Part shown: positions 15,822 to 23,984 of the stretch, one piece after another
Layout of the letters: every line of letters starts with the position of its first letter
Numbering within the stretch: the stretch's first letter is position 1
DNA from: Reyranella sp.
GTDB taxonomy: Bacteria; Pseudomonadota; Alphaproteobacteria; Reyranellales; Reyranellaceae
DNA: 42,992 bases
NCBI GenBank assembly: GCA_022844015.1
Contig: JALHMO010000042.1
Span: 1-42,992, forward strand
Direction: 5' to 3'
Made by a program: the position numbers and the translations under genes
The notes under the pieces: model-generated
Seen by the model: the letters and a program-made list of their open reading frames with translations, nothing else
Told to the model about the DNA's origin: nothing
Databases searched by the model: none

Positions 15822-17417
15822 ATGCTTCAATTCAGGAAATCAGTGACCGCGCTCGCCGTGTTGGCCAGTGCCTGTGGAGCGTTCGGTGCGGCGGCGGTGC
15901 CGGCGAGCGCGCAGACCACGCTCAAGGCGGTGATGAACTCGGACGTGAAGATTCTCGATCCAATCTGGACCACCGCCTACGTCCAGCGCGCCTTCGGCTA
16001 CATGGTGTGGGACGTTCTGTTCGCGCTCGACGACCAGTATGAGGTCAAGCCGCAGATGGTCGACACCTGGAGCGTGTCGGACGACAAGCTGACCTGGACC
16101 TTCACCCTGCGCGAGGGGCTGGTGTGGTCGGACGGCAAGCCGGTGACGGGTGAGGATTGCATCGCCTCGATCAAGCGCTGGGGCGCCCGCGATTCGATGG
16201 GCCAGAAGATGATGAGCTTCGTCGCCGGCTTCGAGGCGGTCGACGCCCGGACCTTCAGGATGAAGATGAAGGAGCCCTACGGCCTGGTGCTGCAGTCGCT
16301 CGCCAAGCCGTCGTCGAACGTTGCTTTCATGATGCCCAAGAAGACGGCCGACACCGATCCCATGACCCAGATCAAGGTCGAGGACGTGATCGGCTCCGGC
16401 CCGTTCGTCTTCGTCGCCAAGGAGTGGAAGCCGGGCGAGAGGGTCGTGTTCCTGAAGAACACGACCTACAAGCCGCGCGCCGAGCCGCCGTCGGGACTGG
16501 CCGGCGCCAAGCTCGCCAAGGTCGACCGCATCGAATGGGTCTGGATCCCCGACGTGCAGACCCAGATCGGCGCCCTGCAGAACGGCGAGATCGACATGCT
16601 GGAGGCACCCAGCCTCGACATGCTGCCGCTGCTCGCCAAGGACAAGAACATCAAGCTGTTCAACTACAACAAGCTCGGCAACCAGTACGCCTTCCGCTTC
16701 AACGCGTTGCACAAGCCGTTCGACAACCCGAAGATCCGCTATGCCGTCTCGGTGGCGCTCGGCCAGAAGCCGTTCCTCGAGGCCACCATCGGCGATCCGG
16801 AATACTACCAGGTGTGCAAGCCGATGTTCGTCTGCGGCACGCCGCTGGCCACCGACGAGGGCATGCAGGGGATCCTGAACCAGGATGCCGCCAAGGCGCG
16901 CGAGATCCTGAAGGAGGCCGGCTACGACGGCACGCCGGTCGTGCTTATGCAGTCGACCGACCTCGGCGTGCTGACCAACATGGCGCCCGTCGCCAAGCAG
17001 CAGATGGAGGCGGCGGGATTCAAGGTCGAGATGCAGTCGATGGACTGGCAGACCCTGGTCGGCCGACGCGCCAAGAAGGACCCGCCGGACAAGGGCGGGT
17101 GGAACGCCTTCATCACCGGCTGGGCCGCCGCCGACATCTTCAACCCGGTGATGGCCGGCTTCTTCAACGCCTCGTGCGACAAGGCGATGTTCGGCTGGCC
17201 GTGCGACCAGACGATCGAGAAGCTGCGCGACCAGTTCGCCAAGGAGACCGACCCGGCCAAGCAGAAGCAGATCGTCATCGACCTGCAGAAGTACTGGGTC
17301 GAGAACCCGACCCACATCAATCTCGGCCAGTACCGTCAGCCCTTCGCGCTGCGCACCAACGTCGAGGGCGTGATGCAGGCGCCGGTCACGGTGTTCTGGA
17401 ACATCTCGAAGAAGTAA
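15822..17417 (+). CDS. ABC transporter family-5 solute-binding protein (peptide/nickel type)
   Basis: 531 residues from ATG 15822 with a strong GGAGGG ribosome site. A Sec signal peptide (MLQFRKSVTALAVLASACGA... to about 32, cut after ASA) precedes an SBP_bac_5 domain: LDPIWTTAYVQR, the core WTFTLREGLVWSDGKPVTGE, and later IKVEDVIGSGPFVFVAKEW. Such proteins bind peptides, opines, nickel or other organic ligands in the periplasm and deliver them to a Dpp/Opp-type permease. No permease or ATPase gene is nearby, so it is an orphan and must use a remote transporter. Ligand unknown. Confidence 0.9.
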   Translation: MLQFRKSVTALAVLASACGAFGAAAVPASAQTTLKAVMNSDVKILDPIWTTAYVQRAFGYMVWDVLFALDDQYEVKPQMVDTWSVSDDKLTWTFTLREGLVWSDGKPVTGEDCIASIKRWGARDSMGQKMMSFVAGFEAVDARTFRMKMKEPYGLVLQSLAKPSSNVAFMMPKKTADTDPMTQIKVEDVIGSGPFVFVAKEWKPGERVVFLKNTTYKPRAEPPSGLAGAKLAKVDRIEWVWIPDVQTQIGALQNGEIDMLEAPSLDMLPLLAKDKNIKLFNYNKLGNQYAFRFNALHKPFDNPKIRYAVSVALGQKPFLEATIGDPEYYQVCKPMFVCGTPLATDEGMQGILNQDAAKAREILKEAGYDGTPVVLMQSTDLGVLTNMAPVAKQQMEAAGFKVEMQSMDWQTLVGRRAKKDPPDKGGWNAFITGWAAADIFNPVMAGFFNASCDKAMFGWPCDQTIEKLRDQFAKETDPAKQKQIVIDLQKYWVENPTHINLGQYRQPFALRTNVEGVMQAPVTVFWNISKK

Positions 17418-17444
17418 CGGCGCGCGTTTCGTCGACATCAAGGT

Positions 17445-17520
17445 CCTCTCCCCCGGAGGGGGAGAGGTCAGGTGAGGAGGCGACCGATGTGTCGCCCCCT
17501 CACTCTGCCTCCGGCGGGGC
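17445..17520. repeat. CCTCTCCCCC/GGGGGAGAGG intergenic repeat
   Basis: A 10-bp-stem hairpin (17445-17454 with 17458-17467) lies 27 bp after the solute-binding protein stop, followed by an inverted, degenerate second half (CCCCCTCACTCTGCCTCCGG). It is the same family as the element at 4419-4522. The first hairpin may serve as a transcription end. Confidence 0.55.
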
Positions 17521-17548
17521 GGGCACCCGCGTTTGTCACAAAACCTCC

Positions 17549-17701
17549 GTCATCCCGACCGAAGCCGAGCGTAGCGCCTGCCCTGAGCGCAGTCGAAGGG
17601 AGGCGGAGTGGAGGGACCTTTCTTGTTGCGGCATCGGCAAGAGAGGTCCCTCGACTACGCCGCCCATGAGGGCGGCTCCGCTCGGGATGACGGCGATATG
17701 C
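17549..17701. repeat. 153-bp composite palindromic element (GTCATCCCGA ends)
   Basis: The ends are perfect inverted 10-mers, GTCATCCCGA (17549-17558) and TCGGGATGAC (17692-17701). Inside, GGAGGGACCT and AGGTCCCTC form a second inverted pair, and CCTGCCCTGAGC...GAAGG is the unit also found inside istA. Related halves are at 25357-25381 and 36403-36461. It lies upstream of the methyltransferase gene and is REP/MITE-like, without coding potential. Confidence 0.6.
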
Positions 17702-17787
17702 CGTATGCGAATGCCCTGCCCTGGCGGGGGGACAGGAGAGCAACGCCGCGATTGGACGCCGCGAATCGCACGGCACACACTGCGGCG

Positions 17788-19230
17788 ATGACGGAGTCCT
17801 ACCGCGTCACGGTCCCCTACATTTGGGGCTACCAGGCCGAGCTCAATCCGCTGCGCGCGCGCCTCGTGCTGCTGCGGGCCGGTATCCGGCCACCGGCCGT
17901 CGGGACCGCGTGCGAACTGGGCTATGGCCAGGGCGCGAGCCTCGCCATCCATGCTGCGGCCTCGCCAGTTGCCTGGTACGGCACCGATTTCAATCCCCTG
18001 CATGCCGCCGCAGCGCGAAGGCTGGCGTCGGCATCCGGTGCCGAGCTCTCGATCGCCGACGAGCCGTTCGCCCGCTACTGCGCCTGCAGCAACCTGCCGG
18101 AATTCGACTTCATCGGCCTGCACGGCGTGTGGAGCTGGATCGCCGACGCCGACCGCGACGCGATCCTGCGCTTCGTGCACGCGAGGCTGCGTCCGGGCGG
18201 CGTGCTCTATCTCGGCTACAACGCCCTGCCCGGCTGGGCGGGCTTCCTGCCGGTGCGCGAGCTGCTGGTCGCGCACGCCGAGGCGTCGGGCGGGCAAGGA
18301 GCCGGCGTCGTCGAGCATGTCGGGGAGGCGATGGCCTTCGTGGACCGGCTGCTGGCGACGGGGCCGGCAATGGCGCGCGACAATCCCGGGCTCGCAGGCA
18401 TGCGTGCCGCCCTCGGGCGCCAGGACGTGGGCGCGCTGGCGCACGAGCTGTTCAATCGCGACTGGCAGCCGATGTTCTTCAGCACCGTGGCGCGGAGGCT
18501 CGGCCTCCTCGGGCTCGTCCATGCCGGCGCTGCCGACCTGTCCGACATCGTCGATCGGCTCGACATGTCGGCGGCGCAGCGCCGCCTGGTCGATGGCCTG
18601 GCCGATCCCGTGCTGCGTCAGCTCGTCCGCGACGCGATCTTCAACAAGCGCTTCCGCCGCGATTACTGGGTGAAGGAGCCGCAGCCCCTGTCCGCGGCCG
18701 AGCGCGACGCCGCCATCCTCGACGAGCGGGTGATCGCGACGGCCGCGGTAACGGCCTTGCCGCGGCCGCTGCGCGCTGCGTTGACCCTGCAGCCCGATGG
18801 TCCGGATGCCGCCGCGGTGTCGGCAGTGCTCGGGAGCCTGTCGGCACGCCGGCCGTGCCGTCTCGGCGACATCGCGGCGGGGCTTGCGGGGGCGCGCGTG
18901 GCGCCGCGCGCGCTGCTCGACGTCGTGATGTTCCTCGTCGCCCACGGCCTGGTCGAGACGGCGCAGGACGAGAACACGGTATCGGCGATGAAGCATCGGA
19001 CCGGTCGGCTGAACCGCCATCTGCTCGAGGACAAGGCCCTCGACGCTGTCGACATCGCCCTCGCCAGCCCGGTCACCGGCGGCGGCGTCGCGCTCTCGGC
19101 CGGGGACCGGCAGTGCCTGCGTGCTCTGGGACGCAGCGAGCCAACGACCGACCCGATGGTGCGCGAGGAATATTCGCACGTCTTCACGGAGGAGCGCCTG
19201 CCGGCGTTGCGCGCGCTGCAGGTTGCGTGA
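17788..19230 (+). CDS. SAM-dependent methyltransferase with MethyTransf_Reg domain
   Basis: 480 residues from ATG 17788; the frame stays open further upstream, but only through the repeat element. The N-terminal Rossmann domain has motif I ELGYGQG (43-49), an acidic motif II (GTDFNP) and FDFIGLHGVWSWI before the helix of motif IV. The central part (about 215-300: NRDWQPMFFSTVARRL, RDAIFNKRFRRDYW) fits the methyltransferase regulatory domain PF10119. The C-terminal about 150 residues are variable. Family members are of unknown substrate, some beside surface or secondary-metabolite genes. No such partner is here. A strong hairpin follows 50 bp after the stop. Confidence 0.85.
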   Translation: MTESYRVTVPYIWGYQAELNPLRARLVLLRAGIRPPAVGTACELGYGQGASLAIHAAASPVAWYGTDFNPLHAAAARRLASASGAELSIADEPFARYCACSNLPEFDFIGLHGVWSWIADADRDAILRFVHARLRPGGVLYLGYNALPGWAGFLPVRELLVAHAEASGGQGAGVVEHVGEAMAFVDRLLATGPAMARDNPGLAGMRAALGRQDVGALAHELFNRDWQPMFFSTVARRLGLLGLVHAGAADLSDIVDRLDMSAAQRRLVDGLADPVLRQLVRDAIFNKRFRRDYWVKEPQPLSAAERDAAILDERVIATAAVTALPRPLRAALTLQPDGPDAAAVSAVLGSLSARRPCRLGDIAAGLAGARVAPRALLDVVMFLVAHGLVETAQDENTVSAMKHRTGRLNRHLLEDKALDAVDIALASPVTGGGVALSAGDRQCLRALGRSEPTTDPMVREEYSHVFTEERLPALRALQVA

Positions 19231-19280
19231 TCCCCACGCTGTCAGGTGATGGCATGACCCTCGCCACGATCATCTTCCGT

Positions 19281-19338
19281 TAGCGCCTTCTCACCGCGAG
19301 GGAACCGCGTGAGGTTCCCTCGCGGTGAGAAAGCGCTA
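19281..19338. terminator. Bidirectional stem-loop with 26-bp arms
   Basis: Arms 19281-19306 and 19313-19338 pair with one mismatch around a 6-nt loop. It lies between the methyltransferase gene and a convergent pseudogene, whose TAG stop (19336-19338) is inside the right arm. Probably a shared terminator. Confidence 0.75.
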
Positions 19339-19705
19339 GTCGATCACCTCGTCGGCCGTCAGCAGGATGGGCAAGGCCGAGCGATTGCGCCGTACCGAGG
19401 TTGAGCGCCAGCTCGAAGCGGCTGGGCTGCTGCACCGGCAGGTCGCCCGGCTTCGCGCCCTTGAGGATGCGCCCGGCATAGAGGCCCTTGATGACGTAGG
19501 AGGCCGGGATGCTGGCGCCATAGCTCATCAACCCTCCGGCCTCGATGAAGGCGCGCTGGCTGTAGACCGCGGGAACACGATGGCGCCGGCGGCGCCGACC
19601 AGGCGCGCGGCGTGAACGACATTGGTGAACACGCTGGGCTGTCGACCGGTTCGCAGGCAGGCCTGCCATCACGGCAAGCCCGCCCAGCAACGATCGTCTG
19701 TTCAT
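19336..19705 (-). pseudogene. ABC_sub_bind-type solute-binding protein, deleted and frameshifted
   Basis: ATG 19705 starts a signal-like N-terminus (MNRRSLLGGLAVMAGLPANR). After about 30 codons the sequence jumps to the family's C-terminal part: YSQRAFIEAGGLMSYGASIP, YAGRILKGAKPGDLPVQQP, FELALNLGTA. The last codons (LPILLTADEVID) are in another frame, so there is at least one frameshift. Intact ABC_sub_bind (PF04392) proteins are about 320-330 residues; here only about 370 bp remain. No permease gene is adjacent. Confidence 0.7.
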
Positions 19706-19814
19706 GCTGCGAGACTCACGGGCGCGAGACCTTCCTGAGTGTCGACCCGGATGGGCGACGGGCACGACGGATGCTACACTACGACCCGATGACCTTTCGA
19801 GACGACTGGGCCCG

Positions 19815-21275
19815 ATGCGCCCCCTGACGCGGCGGGCCTGGATGATGGCCGGCGGCGCGACCGCGCTGGCGACGGCGGCCTACGAGACCGCCAACAGCGC
19901 CCCCCGCCCCGGTGCGCCCGCGTCTCCGGCGCGCCTGCGATTCCCCGACGGCTTCCTCTGGGGCACCGCCACCTCGGCCTATCAGGTCGAGGGCGCAGCC
20001 GAGGCCGACGGCCGCGGCCTGTCGATCTGGGAGGCGTTCGCGCGCCAGCCGGGCCGCATTCGCGACGGGTCGACCGGCGCGGCGGGGGTCGATCACTTCC
20101 ACCGCTACGCGGAGGACGTGGCGCTGATGAAGGCGCTCGGCGTGCGCGCCTATCGTTTCTCGATCGCCTGGCCGCGTGTCTTTCCCGACGGCGATGGCGC
20201 TCCCAACCCGAAGGGCCTCGATTTCTACGATCGCCTGGTCGACACCCTGCTCGCCAGCAGCATCGAGCCCTATGCCACGCTCTATCACTGGGACCTGCCG
20301 CAGGCGCTGCAGGCACGCGGCGGCTGGGAATCGCGCGACACCGCCGAGGCGTTCGGCGCCTACGCCGCGCATGTCGTGCGCCGCCTCGGCGATCGCGTGC
20401 GCCGCTTCCTGCCCCTGAACGAGATCCGCGCCTTCATCGAGGAAGGCTACGCCAACGGCATCTTCGCGCCCGGTCTCAGGCTTCCGGCCGACCGCCTCAA
20501 CCAGTCACGCCACCATGCCGTGCTGGCGCACGGGCTCGGCGTGCAGGCGGTGCGGGCCAACGGCCGCGCCGGCACCACGGTGGGGCCGGCAGAGAACATC
20601 GCCACCGCCCTGCCGTCGGTCGAGACCGACGAGCATGTGCGCGCCGCCGAGATCGCCACCCGCGAGCTCAACGCACCCTACCTCACGGTCATGATGGAAG
20701 GCCGCTACACCGACGCCTGGCTGGCCGCGCAGGGCGCCGCCGCGCCGCGCGTCGGGTCGCGCGACCTCGCGATCATCTCGAGCAAGGTCGATTTCGTCGG
20801 CCTCAACGTCTACACGCCGAGCGAGTACGTGCTGGCGAGCGAGGCCGCCCGAGGCTTCATCACCGTGCCGCTGCAGGCGTCCCATCCGCACATGGCCTCG
20901 CCCTGGCTGAAGCTCGGGCCGGAAGCGCTGTACTGGGCGCCGCGCCACACCCAGCGCTTGTGGGACGTCAAGGACATCTTCATCACCGAGAACGGCACCT
21001 CGGCCGACGACGAGCCCGCCGAGGACGGCACGGTCTACGATCTCGACCGCGTCATGTACCTGCGCAACTGCCTCGTCCACCTGCAGCGCGCCACCGCCGA
21101 AGGCGTGCCGGTGCGCGGCTATTTCCTGTGGAGCCTGCTCGACAATTTCGAATGGGCCGACGGCTACGCCAAGCGCTTCGGCGTCGTCCATGTCGACTTC
21201 AAGACGCTGAAGCGCACGCCCAAGCTCAGCGCCGCCTTCTACCGCGCCGTGATCGCCCGCAACGCGCCGGCGTAG
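19815..21275 (+). CDS. GH1 family beta-glucosidase, Tat-type exported paralog
   Basis: 486 residues from ATG 19815. The N-terminus has a twin-arginine-like leader (TRRAWMMAGGATALATAAYE), suggesting folded export. The GH1 (beta/alpha)8 barrel follows: FPDGFLWGTATSAYQVEG (43-60), YRFSIAWPRVFPDG, YHWDLPQAL, acid/base E203 in PLNEIRAF, nucleophile E392 in FITENGTS, and FLWSLLDNFEWADGY near the end. The usual N-E-P is N-E-I here. A second, very similar GH1 without a leader lies 2.7 kb downstream. It should hydrolyse beta-linked glucosides or related glycosides. Its stop lies 12 bp from the convergent oxidoreductase stop. Confidence 0.9.
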   Translation: MRPLTRRAWMMAGGATALATAAYETANSAPRPGAPASPARLRFPDGFLWGTATSAYQVEGAAEADGRGLSIWEAFARQPGRIRDGSTGAAGVDHFHRYAEDVALMKALGVRAYRFSIAWPRVFPDGDGAPNPKGLDFYDRLVDTLLASSIEPYATLYHWDLPQALQARGGWESRDTAEAFGAYAAHVVRRLGDRVRRFLPLNEIRAFIEEGYANGIFAPGLRLPADRLNQSRHHAVLAHGLGVQAVRANGRAGTTVGPAENIATALPSVETDEHVRAAEIATRELNAPYLTVMMEGRYTDAWLAAQGAAAPRVGSRDLAIISSKVDFVGLNVYTPSEYVLASEAARGFITVPLQASHPHMASPWLKLGPEALYWAPRHTQRLWDVKDIFITENGTSADDEPAEDGTVYDLDRVMYLRNCLVHLQRATAEGVPVRGYFLWSLLDNFEWADGYAKRFGVVHVDFKTLKRTPKLSAAFYRAVIARNAPA

Positions 21276-21287
21276 CCGCAGCGTCCT

Positions 21288-23759
21288 TCAGTCGCCGATC
21301 CGCCTCACCTCGCAGAGATTGGAGCGATGGTTGGGCGTGCCGCTGATCGGATCGCGTGCCAGGGGGTCGATCGTGGCGTTGAAGTTCGCCCCGTCGGGCG
21401 CAAACGGATCGTAGCCCGGCGAGCCCAGCTCCTCGCAGCCCTGCCACCAGCCGTGCTCGCCGACCACGACCCGCGGGTCGAGGTCGCGGTTGAGGCGGGC
21501 GCGCGCCCGCATCGCGCCGGCGGGCGTGCGCACCTCGATCCAGTCGCCGTTGGCGATGCCGCGCGCCGCAGCCGCCGCGGGATGCAGCTCGGCCTCCGGG
21601 TGGGGCGCGCGCCGGCGCAATCCCGCGATTGCGCGGAACTGGCTCTGGCAGAACAGCGTCGGCTTGGCGCAGGTCAGGACCAGCGGGAAGCCTGCAACGA
21701 GGTCGGGCCGGGCGAGCGGGCTGTTGCGCGGCTCAACGAACGCGGGCAGCGCCGCATGGCCGCCCTTGCGCAGGGTCTCCGACCACAGCTCGACGCGGCG
21801 CGACGGCGTCGGGAAACCGCGCGGGTTGCCCGCCGCGTCCTTGTCGGCGTGCTTGGCATGACGCGTCGTGAGCGGCACGCGCACGCCGGCCGGCGCGGCG
21901 CGCAGCTGCTCCAGCGTCAGCCCGCTCGGCTCGAGCTGCTGGCGGAAGGCGGCATCGATGTCGCCGTTCCAGAACCGGTCGCCGAGCCCGAGCCGCCCGG
22001 CCAGGTCGAAGATCACGTCGGTGTCGGGCCGCGCCTCGCCCGGCGGCGGCACCAGGGCGGTGCGGTATTGTGCCAGCGACTGCGCCTCAGCGCTGATCTC
22101 GAAGCCGATCTTCAGCGCGTCGCGCTCGAAGGCGGAAGCGATCGGCAGCACGATGTCGGCGAGCTCGGCCGTCGGGTTCATGAACAGGTCGGCATGGACG
22201 TGGAAGTCGAGCGCCGCCAGGGCAGCGCGGCCGCGCACCGGATCGCCCTGGGCCAGCAGCATGTTGTGGCCGAAGCCCACCAGCCCGTGCATCGGATACG
22301 ACTCGCCCTCCAGCACGGCGCGATAGAAATCCTGTGTCGACACGCTGTTGGTCGGGGCGACGCCGAGCGGGCGCTCGCTCAACCCGATCGGCGGCGCCAT
22401 CGCCTTGGCCGAGGGCAGCTCCTCGCCGCCGATCGAGCGGCTCGGGATCGCCGGCAGCAGCACGTTGCCGCCGGGTGCATCGAAGCTGCCGGTCAGCGCA
22501 TAGAGCAGCGCCATGGCGCGCGCCGTCTCGGTCGTGTTGTCGTGGTGCTCGTGGCCGCTCCAGGCGTAGTACGAGACTGGCCGGGCGTGCCAGATCAGCC
22601 GCGCCGCCCGCTCGAGGTCGGCCGGCGCGATCCAGCAGGTCGCCTCGACGGTCCGCGGATCGTAGCGCCGGCAGAGCGCGGCGTAGTGGTCGAACACCGG
22701 CCGGCAGGCGATCGTGCCGTGCGGCGTCATGACGGCGTATTCGCCCTCCAGCGCGAGCCCGCCCCATTCGCTCCCGCCCCTTTCGCCCCCGCTCGTGTCG
22801 CCCGCACTCGTGTCGCGATCGTAGCGGCCGGTGGCCGGGTCGTAGACGACGGGCTTCCCGGCATCTGCGTCCCACGCCACCCAGGCGTGCGCCGCGCCGC
22901 TCGCCCCGAGATCGCCGGCGCTGAGCAGCTGGCCCGTGTCGGCGCGCACCAGCAGCGGGCCGTTGGTCCAGTCGCGCACGAAGGCGCGATCGTACCATCC
23001 GTTGGCGATCATCAGGTTGGCCAGCCCGAGCGCCAGCGCGCCGTCGCTGCCCGGGCGCACGCGCAACCAGACGTCGGCCTTGCTGGCGAGGCCGACGTGG
23101 CGCGGGTCGACGACGATCAGCTTCATGCCGCGCTTCAGCGCCTCGACCGTCGCCGTCGCGTGGGTGAGCCGCGAGTAGGACGGGTTGTAGCCCCACAGGA
23201 TCAGGCAGCCCGCGCGGCCGATGTCGGCCATGGCGCCGCCCGCGCTGCCGGTGCCGACGCTGGCGACGCCAAAGGCGAAGCGGGTGGCGAAGGCGCGGCC
23301 CCAGCCGCAGAGATCGAGCGGCCACACCATGTTGGGCGTGCCGAAGGCGTTCATCAGGCGGCGCACCAGCGGCGCCGAATCGCCGATCGCCGTGGTCGAG
23401 GGCGAGGACTGGCTGAAGGCGACGGCCTGCGGGCCATGCTTGCCGGCGATCTCGCGCATCGCCCGCGCGGTGCGGTCGAGCGCCTCGTCCCACGAGATCG
23501 GCCGCCAGCCCGGATCGGCCTCGCCCTTGGGCCGCGTGCGCAGCAGCGGCCGGGTCAGGCGATCCTTGTGATAGACCAGCTCGGGCGCGGCGCGGCCTTT
23601 GGCGCACAGCGCCTGCCCGGTCGGATGGCCGGGATCGGGATCGAGCCGCGTGAAGCGGCCGTGCTCGATGGTGGCGATGGTGCCGCAGCGCGCGATGCAG
23701 AGCCCGCAATAGCCGTGGACGCGCCGCGCGCCTGCCGGGTCCGTGGTCGTCGTCGTCAT
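21288..23759 (-). CDS. Molybdopterin oxidoreductase (DMSO-reductase superfamily), catalytic subunit
   Basis: 823 residues from ATG 23759, with GGAGG 6 bp upstream. C18, C21, C25 and C52 form the N-terminal 4Fe-4S site (GYCGLCIARCG ... LCAKGR). C151 in PLDLCGWGRAF is at the place of the usual Mo ligand, and the dinucleotide-binding C-terminal domain is about 690-823 (ELHPAAAAARGIANGDWIEV). It has no Tat leader, so it is probably cytoplasmic. No iron-sulphur or membrane subunit gene is near, so it may act alone or with a remote partner. The substrate is unknown; length and Cys ligand fit formate-dehydrogenase/polysulphide-reductase-like subgroups. It is encoded opposite to, and between, two GH1 genes. 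Confidence 0.9.
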   Translation of the reverse strand: MTTTTTDPAGARRVHGYCGLCIARCGTIATIEHGRFTRLDPDPGHPTGQALCAKGRAAPELVYHKDRLTRPLLRTRPKGEADPGWRPISWDEALDRTARAMREIAGKHGPQAVAFSQSSPSTTAIGDSAPLVRRLMNAFGTPNMVWPLDLCGWGRAFATRFAFGVASVGTGSAGGAMADIGRAGCLILWGYNPSYSRLTHATATVEALKRGMKLIVVDPRHVGLASKADVWLRVRPGSDGALALGLANLMIANGWYDRAFVRDWTNGPLLVRADTGQLLSAGDLGASGAAHAWVAWDADAGKPVVYDPATGRYDRDTSAGDTSGGERGGSEWGGLALEGEYAVMTPHGTIACRPVFDHYAALCRRYDPRTVEATCWIAPADLERAARLIWHARPVSYYAWSGHEHHDNTTETARAMALLYALTGSFDAPGGNVLLPAIPSRSIGGEELPSAKAMAPPIGLSERPLGVAPTNSVSTQDFYRAVLEGESYPMHGLVGFGHNMLLAQGDPVRGRAALAALDFHVHADLFMNPTAELADIVLPIASAFERDALKIGFEISAEAQSLAQYRTALVPPPGEARPDTDVIFDLAGRLGLGDRFWNGDIDAAFRQQLEPSGLTLEQLRAAPAGVRVPLTTRHAKHADKDAAGNPRGFPTPSRRVELWSETLRKGGHAALPAFVEPRNSPLARPDLVAGFPLVLTCAKPTLFCQSQFRAIAGLRRRAPHPEAELHPAAAAARGIANGDWIEVRTPAGAMRARARLNRDLDPRVVVGEHGWWQGCEELGSPGYDPFAPDGANFNATIDPLARDPISGTPNHRSNLCEVRRIGD

Positions 23760-23818
23760 GATGGCCTCCGCCGCCATCCTGCGGCGCCCCGCCCGCGAGG
23801 GCAATGGCACCCCCTGGA

Positions 23819-23857
23819 GCACATTTCGTTCGGCCGGATCAACCGGACGGAATGTGC
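23819..23857. repeat. Stem-loop between the oxidoreductase and second GH1 gene
   Basis: GCACATTTCGTTCGG (23819-23833) pairs with CCGGACGGAATGTGC (23843-23857), two positions being G-U in RNA. It lies in the divergent gap (23760-23984). It may be a dispersed palindrome or an operator for both genes. Confidence 0.5.
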
Positions 23858-23888
23858 CTCTGGCAACAACCAATCCCCGCGCGCACAT

Positions 23889-23929
23889 TCTCGATTCGAG
23901 GGACCGCTCGCGATTCCCTCGAATCGAGA
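23889..23929. repeat. 15-bp perfect inverted repeat in the divergent gap
   Basis: TCTCGATTCGAGGGA (23889-23903) and TCCCTCGAATCGAGA (23915-23929) are exact reverse complements, 11 nt apart. The centre is 77 bp before the second GH1 ATG and about 150 bp before the oxidoreductase ATG, a good place for an operator or a REP-like element. Confidence 0.55.
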
Positions 23930-23984
23930 CTCGCCCTGGCCAAGAGCATTGCGGCGTCGCCTGCCTTGCTGGCACCGTAGCCGC

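Noticed and set aside
15840..17441. Minus-strand frame of 533 codons opposite the solute-binding protein
   Set aside because: Low-complexity antisense composition; the plus strand has a signal peptide and SBP_bac_5 motifs.
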